A DNA stretch of 64,000 nucleotides from Distichodus sexfasciatus (GCA_032718565.1 JAVGVS010000045.1:1333668-1397667); one strand, 5' to 3'; positions 26,771-39,744 are shown, counted from the first letter of the stretch. Numbers and translations are program-made. The notes: generated by a model not told the origin, from the letters alone.

Positions 26771-27289
26771 AATTCACTTAAAGGTAGGTTTTGAAATCAC
26801 TGAACCTCTTTGTCCAGATGTGAGCATCCTACCACTCGAACACCACCACCCATCTTGCTCCAATGTAATCAACTGGAAGTTTAATTATCTTAAAACTCTG
26901 AATTATTGATTTCAGATTGTTAATGACAGACTCAAAAGATCAGATTGTTGAACAGGTATTTAATTTACTGTGAGCTCAGAATTAAGCACAGCGTAGAGCA
27001 ACATGGGATCTACAGGAAGCTCATGAGCATGTTGTTGCTATGGTTGCAGTGGGTCAATAAGCAATTTCGCAGTTGTACTATACCCACCGGTACAGGATGT
27101 GTTCAGTGCAGTTTGCGTCGCCTCTGAATGAATGAATCTTGGCTATTTTTGGACAAGGGTCAAGTTTGTTTTCGGGTCTGTTTTTTTTTTTAACGTTTGG
27201 TTTTAGTTTACAAAGAGATTTGTTGGGTTTGTAAAACATATGTAAGATAAATAAGAGATTTGCAAAGATAAAAAAAAACCCATTGGGAA

Positions 27290-27462
27290 CACAGCACACA
27301 GTGCACCACATCCAAATGTGACCTCTGCATTTGACCCATCTGTGAAGGAGCAGTGGCTTTTTGGCAGTAGTGCGTGGGGAAGGTACCTTGCTCACGAGTA
27401 CCTCAGTGCTACCTTTACCGGTCTGGGACTTAAACCGGCGACCCCACGATCACAGGGCCCAA
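27290..27462 (-). mobile_element. tRNA-derived SINE S1, reverse
   Basis: CACACAGTGCACCACATCC, GCTCACGAGTACCTCAGTG and ACTTAAACCGGCGACC are present; the end of the head is missing. Confidence 0.8.
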
Positions 27463-27904
27463 CTCTGAGATATTATAAAATGCCAGTTACTATGTCAATT
27501 AATTGCAGTGAGTTCGATAGTCCAAAATGGGATATAGAATAACTTTTTAATCAATTAATTCATTCACTTACCCATACATTCTTTTAATCTACATCAAAAT
27601 CATGCATTAAGGAAGAAGCAATGCTATAAATATATCTTGTATAAATGCATGCCACCCTACTGCAGCTACCCTCTGATGGACTGTTTATTGCAAAACCATA
27701 AATGTCTTACTTGTGAACGGAATGCTAAATAAGAACGACATGCCTACTGAATACCAGACGTGGTAAACTAGACGGAGAATATCTGTTGGCAGTGTAATGT
27801 GGAGTCTCTCTGTCTGTCTCCATGAAATGTTGAGTTTTTTAGAGAAAGGAAATACAGTGAAAACGTTTGCATCATTTTGCATCAAAGGTATCTTGTTACT
27901 TTCT

Positions 27905-28335
27905 AATAAACAAGTTATAACAGTTGTGCTACATTGATGCAGGATCACTATTTGGAAGGATCTCAGATCTCACTAGTTGCTCAGCTTATCTTGTCTCCTC
28001 GTCTCAGGCAGAATGTTAAAGTGTCGACTTCATGAGCTGTTTGTTAACATGTTATTACCATTAAAACACCAGTGGAGTTACGCTTGGGTGCCAGTGTTCT
28101 TTATTATTAGCTGATCTTGATGTATTGATGAGTTACAAGATATCAGATATCAGTTATCAGCCTAAACCAACCTTGCTGTCTGAGCTGATGAATCCCCCGT
28201 ACATCCTTAAGCTTCATTACATTTTTATCACTATTTATTGATGAGTTACTGACATTTATATCTGGCAAAAGTGTAAAACATCTTGCCAAATAGTGATCCT
28301 GCATCAGTGTATCGCAACTGTTATAACTTGTTTAT
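27905..28335. mobile_element. Element with about 50-bp terminal inverted repeats
   Basis: AACAAGTTATAACAGTTG.. ..GATGCAGGATCACTATTTGG (27907-27956) is inverted at 28283-28333 with few mismatches. The 430-bp structure has no ORF. The size fits a MITE; no target duplication was verified. Confidence 0.7.
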
Positions 28336-28542
28336 CTGCTGTTTATATGATTTAAAAACTGTTCACAGCCTCATTAATAACCTGATTGTAAATCATTTCT
28401 AACTGTTTATAAGGGGAATCTTATTGTAAAAAGGTACCAATTAAATATCTCAAATATCACTTTCAAACCCAGATCAATTTTTATCCTGATACTGGAATCA
28501 ACTCTAAAATGGATAAGTCTCCTTGTAAGTGTCTTACCTAGG

Positions 28543-28855
28543 GCTGGATGATACAACCTCAAGTCAATATCATGATTAATAGAACATTTACCTCAATTAC
28601 GAATAATGAACTTTTATTTAGTTTTTGCCTGTTTTGCCTTCACAGATCACTGAAGAGGTTTTTACTGTAAATATGTTCTGCTATTAAAATTGCGATATAT
28701 TTTGTAATGAGAGAGCGCATATGAACATAATTCTTGTTTTAAACAGATTTGAAAAAAATAATCAAAATAATTTAAATAATTGTGAGCAAGAACATGTTGA
28801 TTTAAGGCTCTGAATGTTGATTTCGATTAATTTTGAATTATCTGCACAACCCTAG
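28543..28855 (+). mobile_element. R1-family element, apparently full length
   Basis: It starts CTAGGGCTGGATGATACAAC and ends CTGCACAACCCTAG, inverted ends. It has the internal match TTCACAGATCACTGAAGAGG to the copy at 4568-4917. Confidence 0.65.
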
Positions 28856-28859
28856 TCCA

Positions 28860-29960
28860 ACCCACTTTTCTGGGTTGCAGACCTGTGTGTGTTTATGTGA
28901 CCAGCAGGAACCTTTATGATCTTTTTGGTCCTTTATGAGCTGTTTGCTTTGTGGCAGATGGCAGTTCTAACTAGAGACTCCTTATTTCAACCCACTGCTG
29001 TGGAGATGCGAATAAAGATGCAAGGAACATCAACTCAGATTTGCTCCCACCGACTGCTGTTTGTTCTGTTCCGACACACATCAAACAAATATAACTTAAT
29101 TTGGGAGTCCTGCGTCTCGGTGATCCTACTGAGCAGTCAATATAAATATGAAGTGAATGCTGAGGAGAAACACATGTGCTTACTATCAGATCATTTCCTA
29201 CTGAGTGATAACAGACTTTAGAGGTCTCGTTTTTTTAACGCTCAGGAAGTACAAGCGAGAGTGCGGTTTATTTTTATCAGTTTGTGGCATGTGCGCTGGA
29301 TTGGCAACCCTACATGGGAAAAAATTGCTAATCTGAAATCCATATGCTGTGAGCTTGGGCTATTTCAGAAAGCAATAAAACCTGTTTGGTTCCTTCCCAC
29401 GATGTGAGCTCTTACATCGACGCACAACAAATCCAAGGACAGATTAGTTCCACTTCAGCAGTGCCATCAGCTCAGTAACACAGCACATCAACAGCGGTCC
29501 GGTCCTCATCTGGACTCATCTTTGACCATCTGATGCGGTTCTTATCTGAAATTGGACAGTGACACATGACCGGGTCTGTGTGTCGCTCAGGGCTATCCCT
29601 ACATCACTGCAAAATCAATACCTTTAGTTGCTTACTTTAAAAAATGCATTCAGAGTTCTGAGTTTAGGTTAAATTCAGGTTAAACCACCAAGAATCCTCA
29701 AGGAAGGCACCAGTGGACTGTCAAATGTTGTAAGCTTTGGTTCTGGTGCTTGTCTCAAATTATCATATTTTCTTTGCTGTAAAAGCGTTGTTTAAAAGGG
29801 TCATTTCTACATAATAGGATGAGCTCAAATTTAATAATGGTTATGGTTAAAGCTTAATGAAGAAACTCTGACTTAATGGATAAAACAACTTCAGTGATTT
29901 TAACTTTATCTTACTTGCAGTTGCATAGATTAACACTTCCAGTCAAAAGTTTTTGCACAC
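28860..29960. other. Gene-free, mostly unique-looking sequence
   Basis: No repeat family was recognised in most of it. The open frame at 28916-29221 has no recognisable domain and no ATG-supported coding signal. Confidence 0.5.
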
Positions 29961-29964
29961 CACA

Positions 29965-30340
29965 TAGGGATGGGAATCGAAAACCGGTTCCAACTCAGAA
30001 TAGGTTCCAATTGATGAATTCCATTGGAATTGTACACCTCCAACGTTATCGATCCTTCTTAACTGTCCCAAGGACCATCACTCAGACTAAGCTGTATTTA
30101 AGGTCTTTTTCTATAATTTTTTTTATATTTGCATTAAATTCATTATTTATAAAGATGCCCAAATTATCTGGAAATGTTTTGAAAAAAAACCCAAATTTCA
30201 ATAATTTTTCAAAAAGACCACCAGGTGAAGCAGATCACCAGCTGAAAATCCTGATATAATCGATTATGGTCTGCAACTGCATCAATGCAGAATTGTCCGT
30301 GAATGCATCGTCCAGCATTGATTATGTGACCCCTACAACC
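29965..30340 (+). repeat. R3-family element
   Basis: It starts TAGGGATGGGAATCGAAAAC. Its interior (GATGCCCAAATTATCTGGAA, TGATTATGTGACCCCTAC) matches 37780-38070. Confidence 0.6.
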
Positions 30341-30950
30341 ATCTGCCCCAACTGCCCCTATCAAAAGCTCAAGTGCCCTAGAAATCAAAGAATGAGTGAG
30401 TGCCACGGCACCAAAATGGCAATTGTGCTCCAAAGACTGAGGCGCTACGACACATGGATCGAGGACAGTGTTTATTCATTTGTTGTTGCAACACAACTTT
30501 TAAATGAAGACAACATGCCTTTTGGCTAAAGTTTTTCTCAGATGTAGCCAGGTCCCATGTGCTTCAGGCCTTCCTAATCACGCAAAGGCCACAAACTGTT
30601 CGACCACATCGGATCCGACCAGAACTGACTGAGCAACATCAGACAGGAAGACATCCTCAGAGGAGGTCAAGGCTTAAGTATGTTTATATAGTTCTAATGG
30701 ATGCAGGGAACCGAACTAATCCATGCTTCTCACTCAGCTTGATCAAGGCCAATTTTCTCAAATCTTGACCGTGGATGGAACAGATTTCATATGTGTCTGG
30801 TTGGACTCTAAGTCTTTAACTTTAACTCTAGCAGCCAACACTTGAAATGTATAACATTTTAGAATTTAAATGTACAGATACCACTTTTAAAATTCTGGTT
30901 GGTTTGTACTTTTTACTGTCTATATGCCAAGATACTGTTTATTATTTAAT
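30341..30950. other. Gene-free stretch, nothing recognised
   Basis: It has short open frames without known domains. The sequence looks unique at this resolution. Confidence 0.4.
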
Positions 30951-31250
30951 AGATTATTATTAACCATTAATCATTTAGTTATTTTTGACGATAAATGTGA
31001 GGCGTTTTTATCACACACTTCCTGCATCTTCTAAACATAACAAGGAAGTGAGTTCGCTGACGTATGGCTCAACGTTTTTTGCGGGAAAACGAGAATGGTG
31101 AGAAATTACATAAAAGTTGCGGTAATTGGTCAAAATTGCACAGTAGTAATGAATTTGCGTTAATAGTTGCTACTGCAACATCACGAAATCTTGGAGGGTC
31201 TGATTTAGCTGTAAACAATTCATTACTCAAAAACCAATTCAAGAATAAGT
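30950..31250 (-). repeat. R5-family repeat
   Basis: TTAACCATTAATCATTTAGT and CTGACGTATGGCTCAACGTT are inverted relative to 44985-45445 and 48890-49230. Confidence 0.65.
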
Positions 31251-32140
31251 AAGCTTATCAGTTTATGACCAGCTGTTATTGTAAGTTTTTGTGAGATCTG
31301 GTTAATGCAACTGAGTGAGCACAGCGCTCATACTCCTGTCTGATTTAAAGAGCAGAGATAAATGAGCAGTGTTAATTGATTAACGGGGCGATGGGTGGGA
31401 AAGAGTGCGGCGTGACTCTGACCCTGTAGTGCTGATCTCCAGGCTATGTGTTGGGTGTGTGTGTGTGTGTGTGAGATGAGGTTTGTTGTGTCAGTGGTTA
31501 GGGTTGGCTGAGATAAACAAGGGGCCGAGCACACAGCAGAGGCTGAGCTGTTTTGACACCTTGTTGCTCATTAAGGCAATGTGCTAGTGGCAGGAGACGC
31601 CCCTGTAAATAGCATGCAACTTTGCTCTCTCACGCCGAATCTGCAGCCAGATCATTTGTTCTCCACCAAAAGTTTTCAAAGCACATTATGAATGTATTTT
31701 GCATCTGTTTCCAACAATGCTTGTTGATGGATTCCTGGATGGAAGTTTCACCTATTCTACAAGTCCATAATTTGTTCTATAAAGCGTTCTTTATCATTAT
31801 AGACATCATTATAAGGTAATTATTATTACATTTTCTGTCATTAAAAAGTGAGCACTTTCTCTTGCTTTATTCAACTTTCTCATGTAACGTGGTCAGCAAA
31901 AGGAGATTTAAACTTCACAGGGACTTCCAGGCTGTGCAGATTTATTCATATTTTGGGAGGAAGATGGTGTCAATATAAAATATATCAGAATTGTTTGTTT
32001 CTGTTAAGCCGCTGAGCTACTAATTATACAACATATTTGGAATTAAGTTGTCTAACTACGCATATAAAAGTCATTGCTAATCTTTACAAATATTTAATTC
32101 TTTATAACTCTAATTTGCATCAAACTTCCTAACTTTTGGA
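31251..32140. other. Gene-free stretch with a GT microsatellite
   Basis: (GT)n lies at about 31454-31472. Otherwise no element was recognised. Confidence 0.5.
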
Positions 32141-32142
32141 GT

Positions 32143-32175
32143 ATATATATGTACAGTGTAAAAATATATATACTG

Positions 32176-32242
<67 letters not shown>

Positions 32243-32246
32243 TATG

Positions 32247-32294
<48 letters not shown>
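32143..32294. repeat. Long AT microsatellite
   Basis: About 150 bp of (TA)n with a few G interruptions. It directly adjoins a truncated S1 SINE. Confidence 0.95.
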
Positions 32295-32296
<2 letters not shown>

Positions 32297-32304
32297 TGTA
32301 TAGT

Positions 32305-32395
32305 AGTCGTAAGGGGATAGTACCTTGCTCATGAGTACCTCTGTGGTAACTTTTCTGGCCTATGACTTGAACCTGCGACCTTCTGATATTGATGA
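32305..32395 (-). mobile_element. SINE S1, 5' half only, next to the AT repeat
   Basis: TAGTACCTTGCTCATGAGTA and GACTTGAACCTGCGACC are present. The missing part faces the AT repeat, suggesting deletion through the microsatellite. Confidence 0.75.
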
Positions 32396-32564
32396 GGCCA
32401 GGTGCAATAGGAAGCTGTCATGCAGTGTGATTTTATTCGTTGAAACTCATCATTTTTGTGGTATTATTGCTATATTGTCAAACCCTGTTGGTGGATCTTT
32501 ATTCTACTAGACAGCTGGCTTTTTTTATCCATCACCTCTTGTTTATTTTTGTTCCATGTCTGTG

Positions 32565-32690
32565 AGTTCTAACTGTTCCAATTTGTATAGAAATGTATTT
32601 TCAACATTTGTCTATTGATGTCAGATGTCTGTGGGTTCAAACTGTTCCAATGTGAATACAAACTAATTTTCAAATTTGGACATTAAGGCA
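32565..32690. repeat. Diverged tandem duplication, about 67 bp
   Basis: ATGTCTGTGAGTTCTAACTG and ATGTCTGTGGGTTCAAACTG each begin a unit with TTCCAAT and ATTTTCAA further on. Confidence 0.65.
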
Positions 32691-32699
32691 AAATGTCAA

Positions 32700-34005
32700 C
32701 TATGACCTAAAGGAGTTTATTTTCTTACAAGAAAATCTAATTTGAGGAAGTCCACAACGCAATGACCACAAGTTTGTCAGAGTCAGGTTTGTGAGAAACA
32801 AGATTAAGTCAAATCAGAGGGAAACTCTAAACAAGCTCTCCTGGTTTGCTGGAACACTAATATTTGAAGATATTCAGTATACAGTCTGAGGTCAGTCAAA
32901 TGAAAGCAGATTCTGTCCACAGTATGAATGAATCCTGTCAATCCTGTCAGTCGACATGTCTCTCAAACTGAGCTGTGAAGAACCTGAATTAAACACCATT
33001 CAAGAGCTGCCTACAGATGAAGCAACGGGGGCTGTGACCGAGTCTTTACGAGGAAGATTCTCGTCTTATTGAAGACAAGGTTACAGCCCCATCACACAGA
33101 CCAGTGGAGCAGGAGGCATCAGTTAAGATCCTCAAAGTCATCATCACACACTCAAGCATCTGAATATGAACAGACAAGATAGGAAAGCTGTGTTATCTAT
33201 GGAAAGAACTAACTGCAATGTAGAAATGCTTTTATTCATCACAGTTTTCATTTAATGAAGCAACATTTGTACTTTTAACTGACTGCAGAACTGCATGAGC
33301 AAATATTTCCAGATCTATTTCCAATCAAATTACAGAAGTCAATAGAAGACATGTGTCAACATTGTTTTCTGTCAACATGACGCAAGTCGCTTTCTTACAT
33401 TTGCGAGTTTTCGTGATTTTGACATAACAAAAGGCATTATCTCGAGATCCCAACATCAACTTTAGTTATTTCAAGATCATGATTTATTTTTCCTTGTGAT
33501 CTTGACATGACGAAAGTTGTTTTCTCAAAATTTTGTCCTATCTTTCACTACAGGTTCACCATCTCGCAAATACATCAGTATCATAATGGACAATCTGATT
33601 TTACTTTGATCATGGACTTGCACAAGTTGAAACAGAAATTGGAGCTGGATAAATATCATGTCAGAGTTCATCACTTGAGAAGCATCACTTGCAGTTCTGC
33701 CATTAGGGAGGTTTAATAAAACAACTCGTGATTTAAGAAAATGACTTTCATTCCATTGAGTTCATACCGTGTCTCTGGTCTGTATAGAAGCATTAGATGT
33801 CAGCTAGATGACAGCTTATTTTTGGGACTTTGTAAATGTTTGAAATGTTAAAACCAATATTGTCTTCAGCAACATTGTTTCCTGTTCAGAAACTTCATTG
33901 GTTTAAACCGAGCTGAGTGAAATTAAATGTGTGGATAGTTTTAAAAAGTTACGCACATTACTGCTGTGTTGATGCTGATGTCTGTAAAATTTATTAGTAA
34001 TGCCT
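32700..34005. other. Gene-free stretch with a repeated TCGAGATC/GACATGACGAAAG segment
   Basis: 33410-33530 carries repeats of the GATTTTGACATAACAAAAGG and CTTGACATGACGAAAGTTGT kind, a common fish dispersed motif. The rest was not recognised. Confidence 0.45.
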
Positions 34006-34009
34006 TATA

Positions 34010-34300
34010 GTTAGGGATGCACAATGAAATCGGAATCATATTAGAATTAGCCGATAATTGCTTTTTTAAAAGTCATTGGCATTGACCTGATACTTCGAAT
34101 GTTCAGTTGATATTTGATGACATTTATTTATTGTACACTGGAAAGGTAGCGCTTGTGCCAGGCACGTCCAAAGTAACTAGCATGCTAACTAGCATGCTCA
34201 ACTCTGCCTGAGCTCGCACTTGACTTTGCCTACCACATTTATTGGCATTGGCCGATATCAGCATGAAAAACATCGGATATCGGCACAGGTCTAAATTCCC
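34010..34300. repeat. hAT-like repeat (TAGGGATGCACAATGA...CGATATC)
   Basis: It starts TTAGGGATGCACAATGAAAT and ends near GGCCGATATCAGC...ATCGGATATCGGCACAGG. It resembles fish non-autonomous hAT copies. No ORF is seen. Confidence 0.5.
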
Positions 34301-35064
34301 TACTTACATTACTGCGTTACAGCAAAAAATAATATATTACTGTACTTGGGTTGCTTTTGTTTTTCTAAAAAGAAAAATTCCACTTCCACACACAAGTTGT
34401 TATATAAGATGTATAGGCACTAAAACCAAACGAGGCATGAACTTTGCAGACACCAAATACTGCATTTTCTGTCTTTATTCTCATATATAAGAGCACTGAC
34501 TGACATAAGAGGGGATTACAAGGATTACAAGAATTCATTGTGGATTCCGTCCACTCCTAAAAGCCTCAACCATCATGTAGACTAAATCTTGATGGGAAAA
34601 TACAGTGCTTAGCTGTGTTTTTGCATAATGGAAGCTTATATGAAAATAATTCCAGTTAATCCAGTTGAGAGAGCTGTTATTTTACTCTATATGATTACAA
34701 AAAGTAGGCAGCCTGAAAACAGGAAATATGACACAAATAAATCTCACTAGGATCACAGATAGATATGTGGGTGTCGGGTTCATCTCTCTAGACTGTGCTG
34801 TCTTGTAAAAGTTGACATATTTGGAAAATATTTTTCACATAGCAGCTTTGTCATTTGTATTAGGGTCAGACTAATAAGTTGGGACTTACAACAGATGATA
34901 AATGATGATTTAAAATGAGGAATGCCAGAAGATGGATTTGTAAGTGCGAGAGTGTGATTGTGTGGTTAGGTCCACTAGAGGGTGCACTGTTACTTCACTC
35001 GTAACTTTTGTGTTTTTATACAGACATGTTTATCAAAACTCTTGTATTGTTCAAAAAAACGTTT

Positions 35065-35330
35065 ATCCCAGTGGTTTTCAGCCAGTGAACCATGGCCCCC
35101 TGGTGGTCCGTGGCGGCAATGCAGGTGGTCTGTGACATGCGATACAGTTTCACTACTGAGATCCCTTTTGAAAAATTATTTAATTTTATTTCTTTTTCAA
35201 AGCATTTCCCGATGATTTGTGCACAGTTATGAACAATGGATTTAATGCATAGACCTATATCTATATCTATATATACTGTATATAGACTACTGCTTAGTCT
35301 AAATGGTTGAAAAACCCTGATTTTGCTGTT
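35065..35330 (-). repeat. R3-family fragment
   Basis: GTGGTTTTCAGCCAGTGAACC, CCCCCTGGTGGTCCGTGGC and CATTTCCCGATGATTTGTGC match 53835-53985 in the same orientation. Confidence 0.65.
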
Positions 35331-35847
35331 GTGAACACATTTGGCTGAAAAACTTACCCTTTCCATCCTAAAAACGTGACTTTCTTGAGGTGAGGAATTC
35401 AATTCCAGCAGAATGTTAAAAGTTTCTGTTTTGACCGCTCTACTCCAATATTTATGGTAAATCCACTCGTTGACTAGCGTGAAGATATTTCTCCTGAATC
35501 CATCTTCGTCTCCCGAGTTCAGTTAACCTAACGCAGGTAGGCTGTCCGTGTGGCTGTGAATGCAGCGTAGGCTACCGTAAATGCAAACGTAGCCGCGACC
35601 GCACCGAGCGTCTGTGAGTGCTACGGCGATAGTCAACTTCAAAGGCAGATTTCTCCGTTTCTCACTTGGCGTGACAGGAGAAACCCGACTCCTTTGAATG
35701 TTGATATCTCAGTCATATGTCGTCCGATTCATTCGATATAGGTATCGTTTTGAAGCTTGATTTATGCCCTTTCATGAAAACATAATAACTCAATTTTGAA
35801 AATCTGCAACAAGCGACTGGTTTTGCCGTGCAGAGTCACATATCGTG

Positions 35848-36075
35848 AAAGTTGGTAGCCTAACTGTTAGGGAGTTGGCCCTGTAATCGGAGGGTCTGTG
35901 GTTGAAGTACTGGACCGGTAAAAAGTACCACTGAGGTATTGTCCCCGAGCACTGCTCCTCGGCCAGTGCCAAAAAGCTTCCCACTTCTTCACGGACGGGT
36001 TAGATGCAGACAACATTAGGTTGTGGTGCACTGTGTGCTGTGGTTTGTTCACAATAACAAATGATCACTCACTTG
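35848..36075 (+). mobile_element. tRNA-derived SINE S1
   Basis: The head GTTGGTAGCCTAACTGTTAG is followed by AGTACTGGACCGGTAAAAAG and the tail TTCACAATAACAAATGATCA. Confidence 0.8.
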
Positions 36076-36099
36076 AACCTGTTCCAGTTAATCTATTGG

Positions 36100-36605
36100 T
36101 TTAACGACTTGATTCCTTGTTATTCAGTTATTTCAGTTTGGTGTGCCCATTTTTGTTCTGCCCCTTGTCTGTTTCTTTATATATCCTGCCTCTCCCCAGC
36201 GTCCATTATCCGTCCACCGTCACGCTTACCCCGTCTGGCGTGGTTCTGGTGTATTTGTAATTCAAGGAGTGTTTTTGGCCCTCATGCCGTGTTTCATATT
36301 AAAAGAATAAAGTCACAATGTCTTGCTAAGGCTCCTACCTTTCCTGCTTTACACCAGCGGTTATAACAAATTCTAACAGTGGAATAATGATGATGGTAGT
36401 GGTGTGTTAGCTGACAAGTTGTCTGTTTTGTTAAATGAAAAATGGGTGTTTGAATCCCAGAAGAACCTGAAACTGGGGCTGGAAATGTGTCAGTGCTGCT
36501 ACTGTTGAGCAAGGCTCCAGAGACTCCGGCTCTCTCATTAGGAAATGTTTGTCAGGAGTGCAGGAAGGTGTCTGATGAATGCTATAAATGTAAATGATGG
36601 CCAGA
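36100..36605. other. Possible old repeat and S3-like remnant
   Basis: 36430-36605 has GTTTGAATCCCAG and GCTATAAATGTAAATGATGG, like a degenerate S3. 36150-36330 is C/T-rich and resembles 61560-61760 in style only. Confidence 0.35.
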
Positions 36606-36609
36606 GGAT

Positions 36610-37525
36610 GTAAGTTTTACGGTGAAGGGGCTCCATTATGTAGGACACCAAACTGTAAAATGGGCCAAACTCTCGGCACTTGCCTGCGAGGACTGTGCTG
36701 ATTAAAGCCCTTTGTCTTGTGAAGGTTAGCGAGTGATCTGTGCAGAGGTTGCTATTTGCATAATGAAACCGAGGTCATAACTAGATCTCCACTGATATAG
36801 GAATTTTAATACTGATAATGATTTTTGCATTTCGGTGAAGTTCTCATCAAGATAAAAATAAACCTGTTTGTTTTAGAAATGCTGTTTTGAAAGACGGTCA
36901 ATACAATATATAATATGCTTTCTAAAGAGCCACAAACACAAAGGCAACATTGAACTGCAGTGAACGCACTACAACACATCACAAGGCTCCACTTTCCTGT
37001 TACTATACACATATAGACACTGTTGGGCAGAAACCTCGTAAGTCCATGTTTGTTTGCTTTTTTTTGGCATAAAACAATTCTGTTGGTCAGTTTTCACATT
37101 GACCTGACAGTTTTAGAAATATTTAAGCAGTGAAAAGTGTTGAAAACGGCTTGTTCACATTATTTATATACAATGTTCCTTTATTAAGAATTTACAGTTT
37201 TTTCAATTTCCTGAAACAACAGTTTTGGACATAAAAGGTTTCCACCCAACAGCGACGATATGTGACTGTTAGGGCCTGTGTTCCCCAAATGCATTTTTTT
37301 CCCCGCTGGCAGCACCTATTTTTAACAAATCCTATGAGCTTCAGCTTCATGCATTCAGTCTCGTCTCAAAGACATGTGAGAATGTATTTCAAACCCTGCC
37401 ACTAATGCTAATATGCAATCTTGTCAGCTAAACTAGCGATCTCAAAGAAACACGCTGAAATAGGAACGAACACGCTTTTATGCGCTCTCAGCGGGAAGAA
37501 ACGTATTTAGTGGACACAGGCCCCT
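36610..37525. other. Gene-free stretch, nothing recognised
   Basis: AT-rich. No repeat family or exon signal was seen. Confidence 0.4.
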
Positions 37526-37529
37526 AGTC

Positions 37530-38085
37530 CCAACTAGTGGTATGACCCTTCACTGGTCTCACGATTCGATTTGATATTGATTACGATTATCAGGTCGATT
37601 TGATGTGATATGTTGATGCATCACATCAATTTTTCTACATTACTTCGCATTGCACACAGATTGGCCATGGATCCATAGTTACTAGTTTTATGCCGTAGCC
37701 AGAAAATCATCAAGCAATCTCATTATGATATAATCCTGGGGGTTTCAACTGCTTCTGTCCCACCACTCAGACTAAACAGAAGTCTGCAGCTATCACCTTT
37801 TTAGAAATTTGCATGAAATTCATTGCTCAAAAAGATGCCCAAATCATCTGGAAACATTTTGAAAATTAAATGAAATGAAAGAATTTTTAGAAAGTGATCT
37901 CAGTAGTGAAACTGGACTGCATGTCATGAACCACCGGCAATGCCGCTGTGGACCACCAAGGGGCAGTGGACCATTTATTGAAAACCTCCATTATAATTGA
38001 TTATCGTTCATTTAATCAGAATTGTTCATGTCTGCATCACGATGCACTGAATATGTGATTAATTTCAACATCCCTAATACCCACA
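37530..38085 (+). repeat. R3-family element, near full length
   Basis: It runs from CCCTTCACTGGTCTCACGATT through AATCATCAAGCAATCTCATT, GACCACCAAGGGGCAGTGGA and TGATTAATTTCAACATCCCTAA. It is the reverse counterpart of 53735-54312. No coding content was found. Confidence 0.7.
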
Positions 38086-38311
38086 GTAGTGAGCATTTTT
38101 GTGAGAACATTTTCAAAACTTTACTTTGAAAGTTAATATTAGGCTAGAACAATGTTGAAGAATATTTATTCAGCAAACATTAATGGCTAAAGCTACTTTG
38201 TTTGCACTTTTACTTATTTACTTTGTAACACCAGCACTTAATTCAGTACTCTTTCCCCCATGCCCAATAACCTGCAGCAAAGGTAACATGAAGAGGATAA
38301 ATTGCACTTAA

Positions 38312-38500
38312 CCTAGAAGGAAATGGACCAGAAAGCGTCTGCGGAAACTTTTACAACAAGAGCAGGCCGGAAAGATCAAGCGAGCGCAGCAGACCCGCAC
38401 CCATGACATTCCTCCAGAAAAATCATTAAAGGCACACCGCAAGGTTTCAGATTTACAGCCCAGTGGAGTCGATTCTGAACCGCTGGGTTTTAGTGTGTGA
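38312..38500 (+). other. Candidate terminal exon or chance open frame, basic protein
   Basis: After a weak acceptor (AACCTAG at 38310-38316) the plus frame is open for about 60 codons. It encodes RKWTRKRLRKLLQQEQAGK, ..IKRAQQTRTHDIPPEKSLKA.. and ends EPLGFSV before TGA. The composition (K/R/Q) looks protein-like and GC is higher than around it. The opposite strand is also open for 123 codons. I recognise no family, and no upstream exon or ATG was found. It could equally be a conserved non-coding element. Confidence 0.2.
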
Positions 38501-38699
38501 AGCTGAGTCTGATGCTGTGAGCTATTCCTCGCTGTGCGTCCCTCGAGGCCACGTACAGCGTTTGTTTTCTTAACTTTTAGCCTCCAACACACTCCTCCAT
38601 GTCCACAAGGCTTTGGAACAAACCCCACAAAATTTATACAATAATAACGTGACGCCATTATCAGAAAATGTTGGTACAATTAGAGATTCCTCTTAAAAT

Positions 38700-39740
38700 T
38701 CTAGCTCATTGTCAAAATGATTTAACCTTTTTATTTTTAGTGATTAAATCAGCACTAATTTCTAACATTAAGAGGGCTCTTCAGCTTAAAAAACCAACAA
38801 AGCATCAAAATGAAGACTGGGACTTTTAGCAAAACCATGAAAAATGTTCTATTTGCTTTCATTCACTGCAGCTTAAATTAGCTTTTTGTGGTGAGGAGGT
38901 TCCTTTTAGAAGCTGCTTTGTTTTTACAGCTAAAGGGCACTTTTAAAGTTAGAGTAGAATATGTTATGTCAATGATTTTGTAATATAATTAATATTTTCT
39001 CTCGCCCCTAATGTCAGTAGCAGTCTTTTACATGGCAATACTTTATTTTAAATAGTGTGACTTTACTGTCTATCATTTATGGTGCTGCATGGCAAAACAT
39101 TGAGCCGATCAAAATTTCAATTGCATTATCACCCACATCTATTAAAAGGCTGCATGTTTCTGTCTCAGAAAATTTTATATTTATATTTTGTGCATCTTTA
39201 AGAGACCGAAAATTGGACAAAATGCTCAAAATGATGGCCAAAAATGTTGCTGTAAAATCTTTATATTAAAAATATTTTGGCATTATTTTTGTGGCAGGTG
39301 CAGGTTTGAAATATAGTCATCTAAGCTTTAGATGATCTTATACTTTAAAATTTACATTGCTTAGTTCATGAAGCTGCACATTGAACGTTTAATGTCAAGA
39401 AACGTGTCTAACAGCACAGTGTCTAATCTGTCCATATTGACATTCACCTTTACTGAGCATTAACGTGCACAAAGCAGACGGACCGTTTAGGTATTTTGAC
39501 ATTTCTTTTCTGTTTTTATTGAGTAAGCACAGAAGCGCTCTGGTAAAGCCAACAGTTTTATTTGTACTTTTGTTTGTTTGATCCAGTTTCCATCATGGAC
39601 CACTGAGTGTGACCCCAAAATGGACAAAGCAGGAGTGACAGTTGTGAAGGAAGATTGTGTGCTGACGAGTGGGAGAGAACACACTGCATCGGGGGAAATA
39701 AATGCTGGTCTTTCCTACTTTCGATGCTGGATTTTAAATT
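38700..39740. other. Gene-free stretch, nothing recognised
   Basis: AT-rich and repeat-poor. Confidence 0.4.
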
Positions 39741-39744
39741 TGAG

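Noticed and set aside
28916..29221. 101-codon plus-strand frame beginning MIFLVLYELF
   Set aside because: Composition and lack of domain or splice support do not exceed chance for this AT-rich DNA.
32129..32334. ORFs of alternating Tyr/Ile
   Set aside because: They are translations of the AT microsatellite.
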